Assembly (NCBI GenBank): GCA_941918925.1
Contig: OW799234.1
Coordinates: 44,422,412 to 44,486,411 of the forward strand
Length of the DNA: 64,000 nucleotides
Direction: 5' to 3'
From: Phyto melanocephala
Lineage: Eukaryota; Arthropoda; Insecta; Diptera; Rhinophoridae
Part shown: in pieces, positions 44,827-56,730 of the stretch
Numbering within the stretch: the stretch's first letter is position 1
Layout: the number at the start of each line of letters is the position of its first letter
Notes under the pieces: model-generated
The model's database searches: none
Told to the model about the DNA's origin: nothing
What the model saw: the letters and a program-made list of their open reading frames with translations, nothing else
Program-made: the position numbers and the translations under genes

Positions 44827-45430
44827 GCTACGGCGAAAATGTAAAATTTTAGCTAAGCGACTGAACATACAGAATACCAGTTAAGCGATGTAGCTAAGAT
44901 TTAGATTTAGCTAAGAGAATTACAGAATAAGGCTGCAGAAATGATTATCTAAGAATGTATTTTATACAAATCAAATCGAAAAGAATTTATTAGACAAAGT
45001 TGTTTGGGTTTCGAACAATACTGTATATGTATGTATATATGTATGTACATACATATGAATGCATGCACGTCTAAAAGAACATACATATACTACACGTGTG
45101 TGTACACATACTTATTTTTATTATAACACCCTTTTTTATGTTCTTGGTTTGGTGGTGAGTTATTTGTAAGCATTATAAGGGATGATGAAATGTAAGTACA
45201 TACATACATACATACATACATACATACTAGGGATGCTAAACGAGACTGAATTTGAAGATCCCGGGTTTCGAGTTTTTTGAATATTAAATTCCGGGATTTT
45301 CGGATCTATTATTTATATGTATGTATTAAAAACACAATTTGTTGAAATAATTTTAATTTTATTTATTTAGCAAAATAACAAACTTAAATAAAAAATTCAT
45401 AGAATTTAGCTAAAGTAATTCATATGCAAG
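44827..45430. other. Spacer with microsatellite
   Basis: Contains repeated TAGCTAAG words (44850-44930), a TATGTATG-rich tract (45025-45075) and a (CATA)n microsatellite at 45198-45232. No gene was seen. Confidence 0.45.
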
Positions 45431-46590
45431 GTGTGCTAAAAGAAGTCATCCGATGTTGTTTGGATCTGATTTTTTTTCTAAATGAAAAACATCGATTCTG
45501 TTTTTTTTTATGTTTATTTTAACCCAAAGAATTTTATTGGCCGAGAAGATGATATTGGCCAAATGGGCGCTGTCACAATTGACTGTAATATGGGCTCGTT
45601 TTATGACATTTTTCATCACTTCGGCGAAAACTTTGGGCGACATATTCTCGCACTTGTGTTAAATGTTGTCCTTAAAGGCTTCCAGGATCTCGGGCTTGTT
45701 CATGTTAACACGGGACTTCAAAAAAAGTCTGGAACGGTTAAATCGGGCGAACTTGTGGGCCAATGTAAATCGCCAAAACGCGAGACGAGGCGACCCGGGA
45801 AAGTTGCCTTCAGAATATCGGTTGTTTCTCGCGCAGTGTGTGCCCGCGCGCACCGTCCACTGTTGTCGTTTGACCAGCGGCGTCCTAAAAAAAATAACCT
45901 GATGACTCCTCCAGCGTGAACAGCACACTATGCAGTCACTTTGAGCGGGTGTAATGGCTCCTCGTGCATTACTCGTGGATTTTCGGATAGTTTTGATTGT
46001 TCACGTACCCGCTGAGGTGGAAATGAGCCTCATCGCTCAATATGATTTTGATCGAAAAATCGCCCACTGTGGCGTCGTGATTAAGAATGGCTTGGGCGCA
46101 GGTTACACTTCTTTGTTGGTCGACAGGCAGCAGCTGATGCAAGGACTGGACTTTGTACGGGAACATGCGCAGGTCTTTGACCAAAATTCGCCTTAGGGAC
46201 GACCGGCTGATAGCTAATTGCGAGGCACATTGTCTGGTCGATGTTTCTGGCTACAGCTCCACATCCTCGCCAACAGCGGCGATATTCTCGGCAGAACAGC
46301 TGCTCCGGGCCCGGCCACTCTTGGCAGTGTCTCGTGTGGTCCCATACTCTTCTTGGCTGGGGGCCAAACTGCGCAGTGTTTGCGGAGTCGGTGCCGGACG
46401 ACCGGGGAATCGGCGACGGCATTCGCGCCGCGTCAACATCACAGACGAATTGTTACGCAAAAAATAGACACGATTATTCCGCGGTTTTTCTACATCTGCC
46501 TAGCTCACAAATATCAGAACAGATTTGACATTGGCCGCCATTTGCAAAAATAGCAGCATCTTTCAATAGGGCGATTTCTTTTGGCCCAGC
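45431..46590 (-). mobile_element. Mariner-type (IS630/Tc1-mariner) transposon, decayed
   Basis: The imperfect TIRs GTGTGCTAAAAGAAGTC (left) and GGGCCAAAAGAAATCGCC (inverted right end) enclose a coding region that is clearly more GC-rich than its surroundings. The transposase remnant is on the minus strand. No certain TA duplication remains at the edges. Confidence 0.75.
45446..46460 (-). pseudogene. Mariner-type transposase, frameshifted
   Basis: Fragments in all three minus frames follow the usual order. 46460-46251 has RRFPGRPAPTP and SSCSAENIAAVGEDVE (HTH/linker). 46184-45969 has LVKDLRMFPYKVQSLHQLL and ILSDEAHFHLSGYVNNQN, with the first catalytic Asp. 45928-45659 has degenerate positions around the second Asp, then MNKPEILEAFKDNI. 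45643-45446 has VMKNVIKRAHITVNCDSAHLANIIF, the C-terminus. At least four frameshifts. The first Asp survives; the later catalytic positions cannot be read with confidence. Confidence 0.75.
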
Positions 46591-46598
46591 TTATTTAA

Positions 46599-46860
46599 TC
46601 TAATATATAAAATTCTCGTGTCGTGGTGTTTGTGATTAAACTCTTCGCAAATGGCTCGACCGATTTTCATGAAATTTTGTGTGCATATCGGTTAGGTCTG
46701 AGAATCACGCCACTCAGGTAGACCAGACCGTTGGACCGATCTTGAAATTTTCACATAATATAATATAACACGCCTACTTTATCGCCCACTTTTTCCTAAT
46801 TATGCACTTGCATCGATATAGTTTTTAGTATTTTTCTTAAATTGTAAACAATTTATAGTC
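46599..46860 (+). mobile_element. Helitron-like 5' end of a different family
   Basis: Starts TCTAATATATAAAATTCTCG, followed by GGTGTTTGTGATTAAACTC and GGCTCGACCGATTTTCATG. That layout parallels the INE-1-like elements (TC start, ACCGATTTT-CTGAAA phrase), but the sequence differs. No CTAG-type end could be assigned before 47061. Confidence 0.5.
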
Positions 46861-47060
46861 CAACCAATGCAATAATAAGCGCTTGAGAATCGGCCAACAT
46901 CTATTTTTCATACTCCTAAATATTTACGACTTCGTTACGTTATTTCATTTTTCTAATTTAATTTAAAAAAATGTTTTAGGAAATCAAAATAATAGAATAA
47001 ATGAACTTGAGCCAAAATAAAAATGATTTGCAGTAAATTTAATATATGGGCTAATCCTGC

Positions 47061-49230
47061 GTTACGGACATTACATTCCCACGCAAATTTGCTTGTTAAG
47101 ATTGACACGGCTGGCGTTCACATTGGAATATTTTAATGAAATTTTTTGCAAAATGCAGTTCTTTGGGAGTACTTTAAAACTTGTTTTAAACTTAAAGGTT
47201 AACTGTTTTTGAAAAAAAGTTATGCTAGCTTAAAGTTCCGTTACGGACGTTACAAAAAATGGAAGTCGTTTTTGAGGCTTATGTGCATTTGCACATTTTT
47301 TAGCTAATTTTGCATAATAAACAAAAAAATTCCATACACAAAAAATTAATTGGAATATATGACGATATCAATCCTGCATAGAAAAGAAGTCTAAGTAGTC
47401 CCGTTAAACAAAAATCTTAATTTTTGTCTGTTACGGACGTTACGTTACGGACGTTACACTTTTTCCATTAAACCAAATTGTGTATATAAAAAACATTCAT
47501 GTATTTAAAAATCTTTTTAACATATTAATTTATTAGTTACAAAAAAATTATAGAATATTTCATTAATTTCATTATATTAGCTTATATTCATTTGTTTATT
47601 TAACTGTTTAACATTGTATCTTATGCTTAATAGACCCAGCTGTTCGAGCTACTTTTATAGTACACTAGCCAATCCCGGCGCGCGTTGCTACGCCCCTTCA
47701 TGAATTTTAATCGCATTCTCAATTTTAATCGAATATCAAGTGCAAGGCTAAAAACTATAACCTTTTCTTTATGAGCGTGGCACTGCCCACTTTTCTAAAT
47801 ACGAAACTGTATAGTCATGATAACTCAATATGTGTGCAAAGTTTCAGAAAAATCGGGCCAGTGCAAGTACCTCAAAATGATACCTTTTTTTTAATGGGCG
47901 TGGCACTGCCCACTTTTCTAATGACGAAAGTGTAAAGTCATGACAGCTCAGTATGTTTGCAAAGTTTTAGAAAATTCGGTCCAGTGCAAGTAGCTAAAAC
48001 TGATAACTAATTTTTTATGGGCATGGCCCCGCCCACTTTTCTAATCATAAAATTATATTGTTATGACAGCTTAGTATGTGTGCAAAGTTTCAGAAAAATC
48101 GGTCCAGTGCAAGTACCTCAAAATTAAAACTTTTTTAGGGGCGTGGCCCCGCCCACTTTTCTTATCACAAAATTATTTAGTCATGACAGCTCGATATGTG
48201 TGCAAAATTTCAGAAAAATCGGTCAAGTGCAAGTAGCTAAAACTGATAACTAATTTTTATGGGCGTGGCCCCGCCCACTTTTTTTCACCCATAAACACTC
48301 CCTGGTATGTGTCCAACAACTTGCCAAAGTTTGAGTCCGATCGGTTTTACAGTTTCGGAGTCTATAGCTAACACACACACACACACACACACACACAGAG
48401 ATTCACTTTTATATATATAGATATTGTCATTGGAAAAGCCCAAAAAATAATGATATGATTTAAGAGCTGGATATTTTTTACATTTATCCATGTTTTTGAT
48501 ATTTCGTCAGATATAGTTTTGACATAATTTTTATCAACGTAAATTAGGAAAACGCCATTTATATATTTTTTGCTAATTTGTGAAAATCTCGACCGTTTTT
48601 TAAGATGAGATTTTGGGCTTTTACTAGTTGCCAAACTTTTCGCTTAACAATAGCGCCAACACCGTTTTCCATGCAAATTAGCAAAAAAAATCCTAATTTC
48701 TAACGGAAAATCCAGTACGTAAACATTGCATGCATGGGCGTACCGCCAAATATTTGAGGGGGGATCGGGGTGCGGGTTACAATATGGTTATTAATTACTA
48801 ATTATTGATTTTTAGGAATTATTTTAGGTTTCAGAAGAATTTGAAATTCATCTCAATCTAAGTTGCAGATTGGGGGATCGCATGTTATTTAAAGACACTT
48901 TTTGTTACTTTGAGGTGAAGTTTTTCGGGTTCTCGGCAACCTAGAGCAATTTTAAGCCCAGATTCGGATTCAGTAGGTGAAAATCCATTATAAGCACTTA
49001 CTTCCACCTCAGAATATTAAAATAAAATTTTTGGGTATTTTCATGCCGTTACGGACGTTACACACTTTGTCATTTATATTTAAAAAAAAGTGTAATAAAG
49101 GTATTTCTTTTTTTTTCATCACATTAAAGTGCATAAAAAACTCTGTTTATAAAGCTAGTTTGGAAAACAAAATAATTAAAATTCATTCTGTTAAACTTAA
49201 AAAACCCTATTTTCCGTTACGGACGTTACA
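47061..49230. repeat. Region with six copies of GTTACGGACGTTAC, split by a Helitron
   Basis: The 14-mer GTTACGGACGTTAC occurs at 47240, 47430, 47444, 49048 and 49216 in the same orientation, and with one mismatch at 47061. Most are preceded by CC and followed by ACA. Between the two groups lie a Helitron (47665-48421) and about 1.5 kb of unassigned DNA. The regular motif suggests one element with repeated protein-binding sites, but no terminal inverted repeat or protein was found. Confidence 0.55.
47665..48421 (-). mobile_element. INE-1/DINE-1-like Helitron
   Basis: On the minus strand it runs from TCTATATATATAAAAGTG (48421) to CTAG (47665-47668), inserted between A and T. It contains a long (CA)n tract (48370-48397) and about four internal units of about 120 bp with GGGCGTGGCCCCGCCCAC. 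Non-autonomous. Confidence 0.85.
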
Positions 49231-49857
49231 CACAGTGTACCCATTTTTAGTTCAAATTGTTAATATATATTAGATAACTTACAAATATGATTTGTATCGC
49301 AAATTAAAGAAAATTAAGCAAATTAAAGTTTTGCTAAACGCTAAATACTGAAACGACTGTTTTGCCCACTTTTTTGACCATGAAAATACCCTTTTTTACA
49401 AAAATAAATAAAGCAGGGATACGTTTAGGTTAGCCTCTGACAAGGCCAAACAAACCACTGTAAAACCGTATTGCTTATATATTTTGAAGCTTAAATATGT
49501 ATCCTATTATTCCATTAACAAACATTTGGATTTTGGGCAACTTTAAATTTCTGTCTTTGGTTTAAAAATTTTCGGATTAGCCCATATGTATAAAATGTTC
49601 AAATAAAATATTAATATATAAATATTTACTGATTTTTTAATAGTTTTAAAGCAAATCTGATGTTCTCTATAAGGTTAGAAATAATTTATCAACATGAGTT
49701 CTACGCATCTTTCTCATCTGGTGATAACAAATCTTCAAAGTTAGTGCTTAAAAGTAATTGTCGAATTTGAGGGCCATTTAAAACGTCTTCATCAATTTTC
49801 GACAATGAAAGATTTGAAAATATTGTTTTTAAACAAGCAAAGGCTCTACTCCCTCTG
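49231..49857. other. No recognisable feature
   Basis: AT-rich DNA. No shared repeat or coding signal was seen before the CACGCAAAG element begins. Confidence 0.4.
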
Positions 49858-50310
49858 CACGCAAAGAAAAAATATGGTTGTGGTAAACATAATCGAAGAG
49901 CAACATACTATGATTGAATTGTATGATTATCTTTAAAATAATTATGGTTACCAGTTATCATTATTATGTTTAATTGAAGCATCGTTGAATAATCACATAT
50001 ATGACTACAATTGAAATCGACAATCTTTGCTTTTTACTGCAAATTATTGTATTTTGCTGACCCATACACATATTGATTGTACTTACCAATTTAATTGCAA
50101 TTTTTATACCAATATTTTTCTACATTTTCTCGTTTATTTGTAAATTTTCTTTGATTTTTTAAAATTTTTGTTAATTTTTTGACATTTCAAACTTTTAAAA
50201 TAATAAAAATTTATGCTGCAAGAAGAAGAACAATTGAAATCAAATTAGTATTTAAAAAAATCATAGCTTGATTCATTTGTAAACATACTGTTGTCTCACT
50301 TATTATTTAA

Positions 50311-51298
50311 CTAGAAAAGCCCGGCGCGCGTTGCTACGCCCCTTCATGAATTTTAATCGCATTCTAAATTTTAATCGAATATCAAGTGCAAAGCTAAAAA
50401 CTATAACTTTTTCTTTATGAGCGTGGCACTGCCCACTTTTCTAATTACGAAACTGTATAGTAATGACAGCTCAATAAGTGTGCAAAGTTTCAGAAAAGTC
50501 CGTCCAGTGAAAGTACCTTAATATTATAACTTTTTTAATGGGCCTAGCCTTGCCCACTTTTCTAATCACGAAATTATAAAGTCATGACAGCTCAATATGT
50601 GTACAAAGTTTCAGAAATATCGGTTCAGTGCAAGTACCTCAAAATGATACCTTTTTTATGGGCGAGGCACTGCCCACTTTTCTAAATACGAAACTGTATA
50701 GTCATGACAACTCAATATGTGTGCAAAGTTTCAGAAAAATCGTTCCAGTGCAAGTACCTCAAAATGATACCTTTTTTTAATAGGCGTGGCACTGCCCACT
50801 TTTCTAATGACGACAGTGTAAAGTCATGACAGCTCAGTATGTTTGCAAAGTTTCAGAAAATTCGGTCCAGTGCAAGTAGCTAAAACTGATAACTAATTTT
50901 TTATGGGCATGGCCCCGCCCACTTTTTTAATCACGAAATTATAAAGTCATGACAGCTTAATATGTGTGCAAAGTTTCAGAAAAATCGGTCCAGTGCAAGT
51001 ACCTCAAAATTTAAACTTTTTTAGGGGCGTGGCTCCGCCCACTTTTCTTATCACGAAATTTTTTAGTCATGACAGCTCGATATGTGTGCAAAGTTTCAGA
51101 AAAATCGGTCAAGTGCAAGTAGCTAAAACTGATAACTAATTTTTTATGGGCGTGACCCCGCCCACTTTTTTTCACCCATAAACACTCCCTGGTATGTGTA
51201 CAACAACTTACCAAAGTTTGAGCCCGATCGGTTTTACAGTTTCGGAGTCTATAGCTAACACACACACACACACAGAGTTTCACTTTTATATATATAGA
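50311..51298 (-). mobile_element. INE-1/DINE-1-like Helitron
   Basis: CTAG at 50311-50314 and TCTATATATATAAAAGTG inverted at the right, with seven or so internal units of about 120 bp. It is the longest copy of this family in the window. It interrupts the CACGCAAAG element exactly between A and T (TATTATTTAA|TG in the other copy). Confidence 0.85.
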
Positions 51299-51521
51299 TG
51301 AGTATTAAATTTTATTGTGAACCATTTTTTATTTTGGCTTAAGTTCATTTGCCTCTTCATTTAATTTCATAATTCAAATTAAATTAAATTGTAACCACTC
51401 AAGGAATATTTTTTCTAAAAATTATTTCCGATATTAGCCGAGTGGAATGCATTCACATTAAAATTTAATATATAGAAAAAAGTTCGAATAAAATATAAAT
51501 ATATAATTATAGATGAGTATT
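51299..51521 (-). repeat. 202-bp insertion flanked by 13-bp direct repeats
   Basis: ATAGATGAGTATT occurs at 51294-51306 and 51509-51521, bracketing 202 bp of AT-rich DNA. The repeat spans the Helitron's terminal bases and the neighbouring host sequence, so the insertion came after the Helitron. A similar segment (ATGAACTTGAGCCAAAATAA) occurs at 46995-47040. A 13-bp duplication suggests LINE-type retroposition, but no tRNA head or A tail is evident. Confidence 0.5.
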
Positions 51522-51940
51522 TTTAATTTTTAATGATTTTGAATATAATGTTATTTTTGTCAAATTAATTTTTTTAAATCATACTATTTTTAAGTGATAA
51601 CCATTTTGAAAGTTTTACGAAAAGTAATCATTAAATGATACAATTCAAACAAATGCTTGATTATCGTGACAAAATATATGATGAAATGAAACAAAAATAA
51701 CTATTACTTGTTTTCGACAACCAAATATTGTTTTAGAAAAAATAATATGACCGTCGTGATCATGTCGTAACCATGGTTTTTGCGTGCGTCTAGTGCTTTA
51801 ACAAACATTTCGGATCTTGTTTTCTAATCCCTTTTAATGTAGTGATATTTACGATTACGGCTGTCCAAAGGCGTAGCCAGGATATGAAATAGGGTGGTGC
51901 CACTAAAATTATGATTTTTTATGATTATTACAATTTCGAT

Positions 51941-52820
51941 CTATTTGAGGAGTAATCTGCGTGGATCTTCTGAAAATTGTTCTACAATTTTTTCCAAAAA
52001 TTCGTCCTTCTTCTCGGTTACCAATTTTCGGTGGACGCTTAGCATACATAGTCCTGCAATATATATATATATACTTATTTTTTGATAATAAATAAAATTG
52101 CATATTATTTTACCGTTTAAACGAGGTTCAGTCATTGTGGAGCGCAACCATGTTTTTACTCGCCGTAAAGTGCTAAATGACCGCTCAACAGTTGCAGTAG
52201 TGCTCGGCTGTGACAATGAAATTAATAACGCCTTATTTATATTTGGATAAAATAATCCAGCGTCTTTCAAAATACTCGCCAGCTCTAAGTCGGCTAATTC
52301 GTCTTTACCCATTTTTCTTTTCTTGCCAAGAATTATACCAAAGCTCAATTTCTCCTTCCAAATCATCCAACTCATAAAAATGCTCAAACGTTTTTGTGGC
52401 GTCTTTAAGCTCTTCCAGCTTCAAAGAAAGCATGACAGGTGCAAACAATGAATTGCAAACGCTGGCCAATTCTCTTCATTAAATCTTCTGCCCAGTGATA
52501 AAATTAAAGAATCTATATAATGAATGTATATATATCGCTTCCAGTATTCAGCAGGTGATGAAAATGGGGGATTTTAACGGTGCGTTTGACGAGAAACTAT
52601 CCTTGGAACAGACATCTCTATTCCTAAATTGGCTGTGTTTTCTTAAATAGAAAAAAGCAATCCGCCCACAATGCCCTGTGCATTAGTTCGGTGTTCCTGT
52701 AGAACGGCCATTATTAATTTTATTTGCTTGGCACATTGCAACAAATCCATAGTTTTAGACTGCAAAATATTTGCAGTTGGTTCCAACAGATGGGAATACT
52801 GTGCGTACAAAAACTGATCC
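51941..52820 (-). pseudogene. hAT transposase C-terminal half (ZMYM1-like)
   Basis: The last part is intact: exon to 52114, a 60-bp GT-AG intron (52113-52054) and a final exon to 51941. It encodes LADLELASILKDAG, then STTATVERSFSTLRRVKTWL and MLSVHRKLVTEK, the hAT C-terminal dimerisation domain of the ZMYM1/P52-repressor-like group. Upstream, with two stops and frame changes, are VPRIVSRQTHR, NPPFSSPAEYWKRYIYI and LLQCAKQIKLIMAVL, typical of the preceding region. It is cut at about 52820 by a retrotransposon 3' tail. Confidence 0.8.
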
Positions 52821-52931
52821 TGTATTTATTTATTTAATTTATTGTCTATAGATTATAAATCCTTACAGACTAAAGTATGTAAAATAACAAAACAAAATTA
52901 AGGATATATATAAAATAATATTCTATACAAT

Positions 52932-54042
52932 TCAACGATTTAAATATAAAATGATATTTCTTTTAACAATTTCTTTACTTTCATTAAGGCCAATAAGGTG
53001 ATAATAGTTATTAAAGTTTTCACATATACGACGAAGAGGATCATTATTAGCATAGTTGGATCCATAGTATTTTAAGTTAATAAAACGGAAATATCGAGTT
53101 GGTCTGGTTGGAACATTAAAAGATATTTTACTTAGCAGGAATTCAGAGTCAATATCGCCTTGAATTAGGCCCAGCACAAAAGAAAAACACAGCATTGAAC
53201 GACGATTTTTTAAAGTTGGTAATTTTATAAGACAGAGTCTGCTTTCGTATGAAGGTAGTAAAAACGAATTCCATCCAAGGCCACGAAGACAAAATATTAA
53301 AAACTTCTTTTGTACAGACTCGATACTATCAATATGAATATTATAGTAAGGATCCCAAATAATCGATCCATATTCTAGAATAGGTCGAACTAACGATGAA
53401 TATAATTGTTTCGTAATATAAGGATCTAGAAATTCCTTGCACCACCTCTTCATAAATCCAAGTACACCATTTGCTTTGTTAACTATTAAAGAAATATGGT
53501 CACGAAAATTTAATTGGTGATCAAGCAAAATACCAAGATCAAGAAAATTCAGAACTTTATCAAGTTTACACTCATTAATGCAATAAAATAAATCCAATTT
53601 CTTAATTCTGAAAAAGGACATATGCTTAAATTTTTTTATATTCAGCTCCATTAAGTTGATTTCACACCAATTTACCAATTTGTCAATATCAGATTGAAGG
53701 AGAAGTTGATCTTCGGGATTATTAGAAGAACGAAAAATTTTGACATCATCAGCATACATCAAAACTTTAGAGTGCTGAATAACTGAAGGTAGATCGTTTA
53801 TGAATAAGGTAAATAAAATAGGACCAAGGTGGTTACCTTGCGGAACACCAGAAGGAACTTTGACAGCATTAGACGTAACACTTCCATACTTAACTTGTTG
53901 AGTTATTAAAGACAAGTATGATCTTAACCATTTTATTGTCATATCCGTAAATCCCATTAATGACAACTTGTTAAGCAAGAGATCATGGTTTACCTTATCA
54001 AAAACTTTACTAAAATCTGTGTAGATAGCATCAGTTTGCATA
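52932..54042 (-). pseudogene. Reverse transcriptase core and C-terminus of the CR1-like element
   Basis: About 367 codons without a stop. RT blocks are visible: IYTDFSKVFDKVNHDLLLNKL (catalytic Asp), VPSGVPQGNHLGPILFTLFI, LMYADDVKIFRS (YADD active site) and NLMELNIKKFKHMSF. The C-terminal region ends EIVKRNIILYLNR-stop. The N-terminal RT blocks are separated from it by a Helitron at 54043. It differs from the plus-strand copy at 56871-57881 by only about a dozen residues. Confidence 0.85.
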
Positions 54043-54545
54043 TCTATATATATAAAAGTGAAACTCTGTGTGTGTGTGTGTGTGTTAGCTATAGACTCCG
54101 AAATTGTAAAACCGATCGGACTCAAACTTTGGCAAGTTGTTGTACATATACCAGGGAGTGTTTATGGGTGGAAAAAAGTGGGCGGGGCCACGCCCATAAA
54201 AATAAGTTATCAGTTTTAGCTACTTGCACTTGACCGATTTTTCTGAAACTTTGCACACATATCGAGCTGTCATGACTTAATAATTTCGTGATAAGAAAAG
54301 TGGGCGGGGCCACGCCCCTAAAAAAAGGCATAATTTTGAGGTACTTGCACTGGTCCGATTCTTCTGAAACTTTGCACACATATTGAGCTGTAATGACTTT
54401 ACAATTTCGTGATTAGAAAAGTGGGCAATGCCACGCCCATAAAAAAAATTATAATTTTTAGGTTTTTGCACTTGATATTTAATTAAAATTCAGAATGCAT
54501 TTCGATTCATTAAGGGGCGTAGCAACGCGCGCCGGGTTTGGCTAG
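54043..54545 (+). mobile_element. INE-1/DINE-1-like Helitron, short copy
   Basis: TCTATATATATAAAAGTG to CTAG (54542-54545), 503 bp, with only about two and a half internal units. It is inserted between A and T inside the RT domain of the CR1-like element. Confidence 0.85.
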
Positions 54546-54946
54546 TTATTTATAAAACCATCATTTATTGTAGTAATTAGCTCCAAAATATTAGTCGTTG
54601 TAGAGCGATGTTTACAAAAACCATGTTGGCAGGGTGACAAAATCGAAGAAATTTGATAGTATAAATTATCAGTTAAAATTTTTTCAAAAAGTTTGGGAAT
54701 ATCACTCAGCTTAGCAATGCCACGATAATTTGATATCTCAATTTGGCTTAATTTTTAAACAACGGAATTATATACGATATTTTCCAAATCAATGGTACGT
54801 ATCCTAATTTAATGGATTTGTTAAAGATAGCAGTAAGCGGGTAACATAAATTTTCTGCACAATTTTTTAGAATGCAATTTGGTATTTCATCTGGACCAGC
54901 ATTAAACGAATTATTTGTTAATAATAAATTTGAAAGAGTCGTTTTA
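54546..54946 (-). pseudogene. RT N-terminal blocks of the CR1-like element
   Basis: Reads FNAGPDEIPNCILKNCAENL, VPLIWKISYIIPLFK, then a frameshift and RGIAKLSDIPKLFEKIL, QHGFCKHRSTTTNILELI. These are the P-DxIP, W-K, YR-I-L-S and QHGF-RS-TTN blocks that precede the catalytic YTDFSK. One frameshift near 54755. Confidence 0.75.
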
Positions 54947-54950
54947 TCTA

Positions 54951-55280
54951 TCTATATATATAAAAGTGAAACTCTGTGTGTGTGTGTTAGCTATAGACTC
55001 TGAAACTGTAAAACCGATCGGACTCAAACTTTGGCAAGTTGTTGTACACATACCAGGGAGTGTTTATGGGTGGAAAAAAGTGGGCGGGTCCACGCCCATA
55101 AAAATTAGTTATCAGTTTTAGCTACTTGCACTTGACCGATTTTTCTGAAACTTTGCACACATATCAAGCTGTCATGACTAAATAATTTCGTGATAAGAAA
55201 AGTGGGCGGGGCCACGCCCCTAAAAAAGTTTTAATTTTGAGGTACTTGCACTGGCCCGATTTTTCTGAAACTTTGCACAT
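54951..55280 (+). mobile_element. INE-1/DINE-1-like Helitron, 3'-truncated
   Basis: Starts TCTATATATATAAAAGTG, has a short (TG)n and two internal units, and stops within ACTTTGCACAT. The phrase TTTGCACATTAAAA is present twice at the junction (55270-55298), so a deletion or template switch at short homology removed the CTAG end. Confidence 0.75.
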
Positions 55281-55289
55281 TAAAACTTT

Positions 55290-55745
55290 GCACATTAAAA
55301 TCTCCCAATACAATAAATAAATCAGATGGAATAGATTGTTGCAAAACAAAATCAATGGCAAAGATGTGATTATTGTATATATCCAGAGAAGAGTTTGGAG
55401 GAATGTATGAGCACGTAATATATAAATTTGTATTTCTCAGTCGAATTTTTACAGCGACAAATTCGATGTCATCGTTAAGTATAACACTGATTTCTTCACA
55501 ACGAAAATTGTTATGTGCGGCAATGAGCACACCTCCACCCAACTTATGTGATCGATCATGTCTGAACATTTGGTATTTTGAAGATAATATTTCGTTGTTA
55601 TTAATACATTTCTTATCGTTTAACCAGGTTTCAGTAAAGACAATGATGTGATATGAAAAATCAAAACTATTTGCATAAAGGGTGGTTAATTTCGTATTAA
55701 GGCCACGGACATTTTGGTAAACAATATTAATAAGATTATCGGTAG
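55290..55745 (-). pseudogene. APE-type endonuclease domain of the CR1-like element
   Basis: The open frame contains YQNVRGLNTKL, IVFTETWLND (catalytic Glu), RHDRSHKLGGGVLIA, TCSYIPPNSS and FIVLGDFN, in the order of LINE endonucleases. It begins right after the ORF1 stop, so ORF1 and ORF2 nearly overlap. It ends at the truncated Helitron at 55280. Confidence 0.85.
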
Positions 55746-55754
55746 AAAAATTGT

Positions 55755-56730
55755 TTAGTTTTTTTGGGTATTATTTTGAGTAGGTAAATAAACGATATCA
55801 GAACGAGAAGCATTTCTATATTCATATTCGCGTATTATAGCATTGGATGGCCAAAACTCAGGATTGACAATAATATTAAAATATACCTCTGGTACGATGA
55901 TTTTAAAAGAAGAGTTACTCCGTTTTTCTGAATAATTGAATTTAAAAACAGATAATTCACAATCGTATCCAAGCTTTAATTTAATGTAGTCAGCAACAGT
56001 GTTAGAAGTAGTATCAGATAAAAAACGAGCAGCAAAAATTGTTTTCTTTGGAGAAATTACTTTAAGTATTGCAGGATTATTTAACGGACTAGAAACCACA
56101 GCCGGAGGATGTGAATTAATTTGTTGACTGTCGTTTTGAAAATTTATATTACTTGCAATCTGTTGAATACGATTAGTATTAGGTTGTAATATTTCGGTGT
56201 TATGAGGGTGAGACGATGAAAATTTGTTTGTTTCATGGAGAACACTTGAGCATAACGAGGGATTAGTTTTCGGATTTTGAGATGGTTTTACAGGTACATT
56301 AACTATGGAAGAAATAGTAGACGGACTCGGACGTGGTAAATTATCGGAAGTGTTTTGATCAACAGAAGAGTTGTTAGTAGACATAACAGGAGGAGAAGAG
56401 TTTAAAGTTGGAGTTGTTTTCGTTCTTTTGGGCGAGAATGACGCATTATCAAATAATGCTTTGAATTTTAAAAATCTTTGGGATAAACATTTTAGATCGT
56501 TATTTATGCCGACAAATTCATCTCGCGCATTTTTAAAAAATGAATAAAATTCAACATCATAAATAATACATTTTTTACAGCACCAACGTAAGCCTTTATC
56601 TTCACGAAGATTGTCTGCAGTACGTGCTGCCAAGTCAACACCTTTTGCATATTAAAAATTGCGTTGCACAGCCAACAGGAAATCATTGGATCATCCGCCT
56701 TATTTCTGCACTTTGGTTTAGAACAAGTCA
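55755..56730 (-). pseudogene. ORF1 protein of the CR1-like element
   Basis: An N-terminal piece (56730-56640) has CSKPKCRNKADDPMISCWLC. After a frameshift near 56640 the frame 56633-55755 supplies KGLRWCCKKC, giving a C4...C-x2-C arrangement of the PHD-finger type found in CR1-clade ORF1. A Ser/Pro/Asn-rich linker follows, then an RRM-like region (ILKVISPKKTIFAARFLS, VYFNIIVNPEFWP). The product would be a nucleic-acid-binding chaperone. Broken by one frameshift. Confidence 0.7.

Larger units (their letters stand above)
49858..51786. mobile_element. Second copy of the CACGCAAAG TIR element
   Basis: Starts CACGCAAAGAAAAAATATGG and ends CCATGGTTTTTGCGTG, inverted relative to 23224-28666. After removal of a Helitron (50311-51298) and a 202-bp insertion (51307-51508) it is about 740 bp and aligns with the other copy throughout, for example GACAATCTTTGCTTTTTACTG and CAATTTAATTGCAATTTTTA. 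It has no Harbinger insertions and serves as the empty-site reference. The target duplication is unclear (CTG/CGT at the edges). Confidence 0.8.

Noticed and set aside
45482..46553. Several 80-145-codon frames on the plus strand
   Set aside because: Shadows of the GC-rich mariner-type transposase remnant on the minus strand.
48285..48634. Frames containing a poly-Cys/Val run
   Set aside because: Translation of the (CA)n tract at the start of a Helitron.
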